From CAZKFN01 sp964552035 (GTDB lineage Bacteria; Bacteroidota; Bacteroidia; Flavobacteriales_E; Vicingaceae), in contig CAZKFN010000028.1 of NCBI GenBank assembly GCA_964552035.1, positions 1 to 24,492 of the forward strand: 24,492 bases of DNA, in the 5' to 3' direction. The notes under the pieces are model-generated. The model was not told where the DNA came from. It saw only the letters and a program-made list of their open reading frames with translations, and did no database searches. A program made the translations under genes and the position numbers. Position 1 is the stretch's first letter. Each line of letters begins with the position of its first letter. This document shows positions 22,586 through 24,492 of the stretch, piece after piece.

Positions 22586-23887
22586 TTATGCTGTTTTATA
22601 AGTTTTATCTAACTCTCCTTCCGTATGGGCTACAATAGTGGCTACTGTTGCATCACCAGTAACGTTAACCACTGTTCTACACATATCTAATGGTCTATCT
22701 ACTGCAAAAATAAGCGATATTCCTTCAAGTGGTACACCAACTGCACCTAAAACAATGGCCAACATGATTATTCCAGCACCCGGAACAGCAGCAGCACCAA
22801 TAGAAGCTAAAGTAGCTGTTAAAACAATGGTTAATTGATCTGCAATCCCTAATTCCATTCCATAAACCTGGGCAATAAAGACCGCTGCAACAGCTTGATA
22901 CAAACTTGTTCCATCCATATTTATCGTAGCACCTAGAGGTAAAACAAAAGAAGTTACTTTGTTAGAAATTCCTAAATTTTCTTCACATCGCTCCATGGTA
23001 AGGGGTAAAGTTGCAGCAGAAGAAGAAGTAGAAAAGGCAAGCAACTGTGCTGGTGCCATACCTTTAAAAAAACGTTTATAGGGATATCCTGTAATTAGCC
23101 TTAAGGCTAATGGATAAACACCAAACATCATAATTATTAAACCTAAAATTACAGCTAAAGAATAAATGCCTAATCCTTTTAGAATTTCTATTGCTGCAGC
23201 AGGGTCTGCTCCAGCTAATTCTACCATTATATTTCCTAAAAGTGTAAAAACACCTATGGGAGCAACCAACATAATTATATCTACCATCTTAAGAATGACC
23301 TCATTGGCTCCTTCAAAAAAACTTTTAATTCCCTCTATTTTTGTTGGGTCGGGAACCATAATCAAAGCAATACCAAATAGCAGTGCAAAGAAGATTACTT
23401 GCAACATGTTGGTGTTATAAGAAGCAGAATAAAATAAATTTGAAGGTACTAAATCTTCTAAAAAACTCAAGGGTCCGCTTTCTCTTTGTTGAAATGCCTG
23501 TTCTTCTGTCGATTTCACCTGATCTTCATTTTGCAAAACCATTTCTTCTTTGATTTCCTCAGAGAAAGAATTGCCTGGTTGTATAATGTTAACTACAATA
23601 AGACCCACTGTTACAGCAATTACCGTTGTAACTAAATACAAAACTATGGTTTTGCCTCCAATGGATGAAAGTTTAGAAATATCTTTTAAACCTGCTATTC
23701 CATTGATTAAAGAAATTAACACTAAGGGCACAGCAATCATTTTTAGCATGTTGATAAAGATTCTTCCAAAGGGAGCAATCCAATGGGCTGTAAACTCCTG
23801 CCAGCCAGCATTAGCTGCCAACAATCCATAAAGTAATCCCAGAACTAAACCAATAATTATTTGCCAATGTAAAGCGAGTTTTCTCAT
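22586..23887 (-). CDS. Dicarboxylate/amino acid:cation symporter (DAACS family)
   Basis: 433 aa. Inner-membrane transporter taking up glutamate/aspartate or C4-dicarboxylates with Na+ or H+. About eight membrane segments plus two re-entrant loops. Family signatures: FINMLKMIAVPLVLISLING (segment 2), the serine-rich re-entrant loop AFSTSSSAATLPLTM (about residues 286-300), the NMDGTSLYQAVAAVFIAQVY motif of segment 7, GAAAVPGAGIIMLAIVL (second loop) and RPLDMCRTVVNVTGDATVAT (segment 8). The Arg in DMCRTVVN points to an acidic amino acid rather than a neutral one. An acidic, Gln-rich loop (about 125-150) is longer than in E. coli GltP. It begins 38 bp after the aroC stop. Confidence 0.94.
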   Translation of the reverse strand: MRKLALHWQIIIGLVLGLLYGLLAANAGWQEFTAHWIAPFGRIFINMLKMIAVPLVLISLINGIAGLKDISKLSSIGGKTIVLYLVTTVIAVTVGLIVVNIIQPGNSFSEEIKEEMVLQNEDQVKSTEEQAFQQRESGPLSFLEDLVPSNLFYSASYNTNMLQVIFFALLFGIALIMVPDPTKIEGIKSFFEGANEVILKMVDIIMLVAPIGVFTLLGNIMVELAGADPAAAIEILKGLGIYSLAVILGLIIMMFGVYPLALRLITGYPYKRFFKGMAPAQLLAFSTSSSAATLPLTMERCEENLGISNKVTSFVLPLGATINMDGTSLYQAVAAVFIAQVYGMELGIADQLTIVLTATLASIGAAAVPGAGIIMLAIVLGAVGVPLEGISLIFAVDRPLDMCRTVVNVTGDATVATIVAHTEGELDKTYKTA

Positions 23888-23925
23888 ATTTTAATACAAT
23901 AAGTATGTTTTTTTGATTCTTATTT

Positions 23926-24492
23926 TTACAATTTAATTGTTTTACTTCTCAATAAATGATCGGCTAATACTAGCCCGGCCATTGCTGAAACGATAGGTAC
24001 TGCTCTTGGCAAAACAGAGGGATCGTGACGTCCTTTGCCTTGAATGAGAATCTTTTCTCCTTCTTTATTTACACTTTCTTGGTCCTTCATAATGGTCGCA
24101 ATGGGTTTAAAAGCAATACGACAATAGATGTCCTCTCCATTGCTAATTCCACCTTGTATTCCACCACTTCGATTCGTCTTCGTGCGAATGTTTCCTCTCT
24201 CATCTTGATAAAATTCATCATTATGTTGACTTCCAAGCATTTTTGCAGCTCCAAATCCTGAACCATATTCAAAACCTTTCACCGCATTGATACTCATCAT
24301 GGCTTTTGCTAAATCTGAATGTAATTTATCAAATACCGGCTCGCCCAAACCCACTGGCAATCCTTGTACAACACATTGAATCACACCTCCTACCGTATCG
24401 CCTTGTTTTTTTATTTTTTCAATATAAGCAATCATCTTTTCGGCCATGGCAGCATCTTGACAACTTAATTTATTTTTATATATAATTATAAT
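23926..24492 (-). CDS. aroC: Chorismate synthase, C-terminal part (5' end beyond window)
   Basis: 189 codons are visible and the frame is still open at the right edge; the full protein is about 350 aa, so roughly the N-terminal half is missing. Chorismate synthase eliminates phosphate from EPSP, using reduced FMN, to finish the shikimate pathway. Visible signatures are KKQGDTVGGVIQCVVQGLPV, VGLGEPVFDKLHSDLAKAMM, SINAVKGFEYGSGF, TNRSGGIQGGISNGEDIYCR, AFKPIATI and GRHDPSVLPRAVPIVSAM, the usual end of the enzyme. The Met at 24447 is internal, not the start, because coding continues upstream in frame to the window end. Confidence 0.96.
   Translation of the reverse strand: MIIIYKNKLSCQDAAMAEKMIAYIEKIKKQGDTVGGVIQCVVQGLPVGLGEPVFDKLHSDLAKAMMSINAVKGFEYGSGFGAAKMLGSQHNDEFYQDERGNIRTKTNRSGGIQGGISNGEDIYCRIAFKPIATIMKDQESVNKEGEKILIQGKGRHDPSVLPRAVPIVSAMAGLVLADHLLRSKTIKL

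Overview
The window is chromosomal DNA from a low-G+C member of the Bacteroidetes, most likely the Flavobacteriia/Cryomorphaceae range. I infer this from gene content: DUF4783, DUF4920 and DUF4199 proteins, Rho with a long disordered N-terminal insert, a PorE-like OmpA protein, an AsmA protein with a charged tail, and the rlmH/DUF4783/nadC/YihY neighbourhood. Several genes are preceded by the Bacteroidetes -7 box TAnnTTTG and lack a clear Shine-Dalgarno sequence. I saw no rRNA, tRNA, CRISPR array or intact insertion sequence.

Layout. (1) 1-2936, minus strand: a defence-type accessory island. It holds a half-size HsdS, then HsdM, a small repeat-bearing spacer, and a RhuM-family gene that runs off the left edge. 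No hsdR lies in the window. hsdM carries two in-frame insertions of GC-rich palindromic repeats. (2) 3096-5603, minus strand: the di-iron Fe-S repair gene ric, a histidine-bearing polytopic membrane protein that probably shares its operon, and then a cupin gene whose signal peptide is interrupted by a stop codon. (3) 5796-8265, plus strand: a HisC-like aminotransferase and an Mpl-type Mur ligase (peptidoglycan recycling). (4) 8285-11677, minus strand: a Gfo/Idh/MocA dehydrogenase, rho, and a DUF4199 membrane protein. (5) 11757-15494: galE (plus), rlmH (minus, 4-nt tail overlap with galE), then DUF4783, nadC and a YihY/BrkB protein (plus). (6) 15497-24492, minus strand: the 3' part of aroC, a dicarboxylate/amino acid symporter, AsmA, an OmpA/PD40/TPR protein, a DUF4920 lipoprotein, and a polysaccharide flippase interrupted by a 10-N assembly gap.

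Most of the window is ordinary housekeeping and envelope biology. The left 3 kb is the unusual part: a type I modification/specificity pair with a one-TRD HsdS, a RhuM partner containing a perfect 12-bp-arm palindrome inside its conserved coding motif, a 5 x 7-bp tandem repeat touching the hsdM stop codon, and palindromic elements read as protein inside HsdM. The other points worth testing are the ric promoter, where a palindrome covers the -33 box, and the nonsense codon in the cupin gene. Several start codons were moved from the longest open frame because a -7 box or the family's N-terminus argues for an internal start; these are noted per gene.
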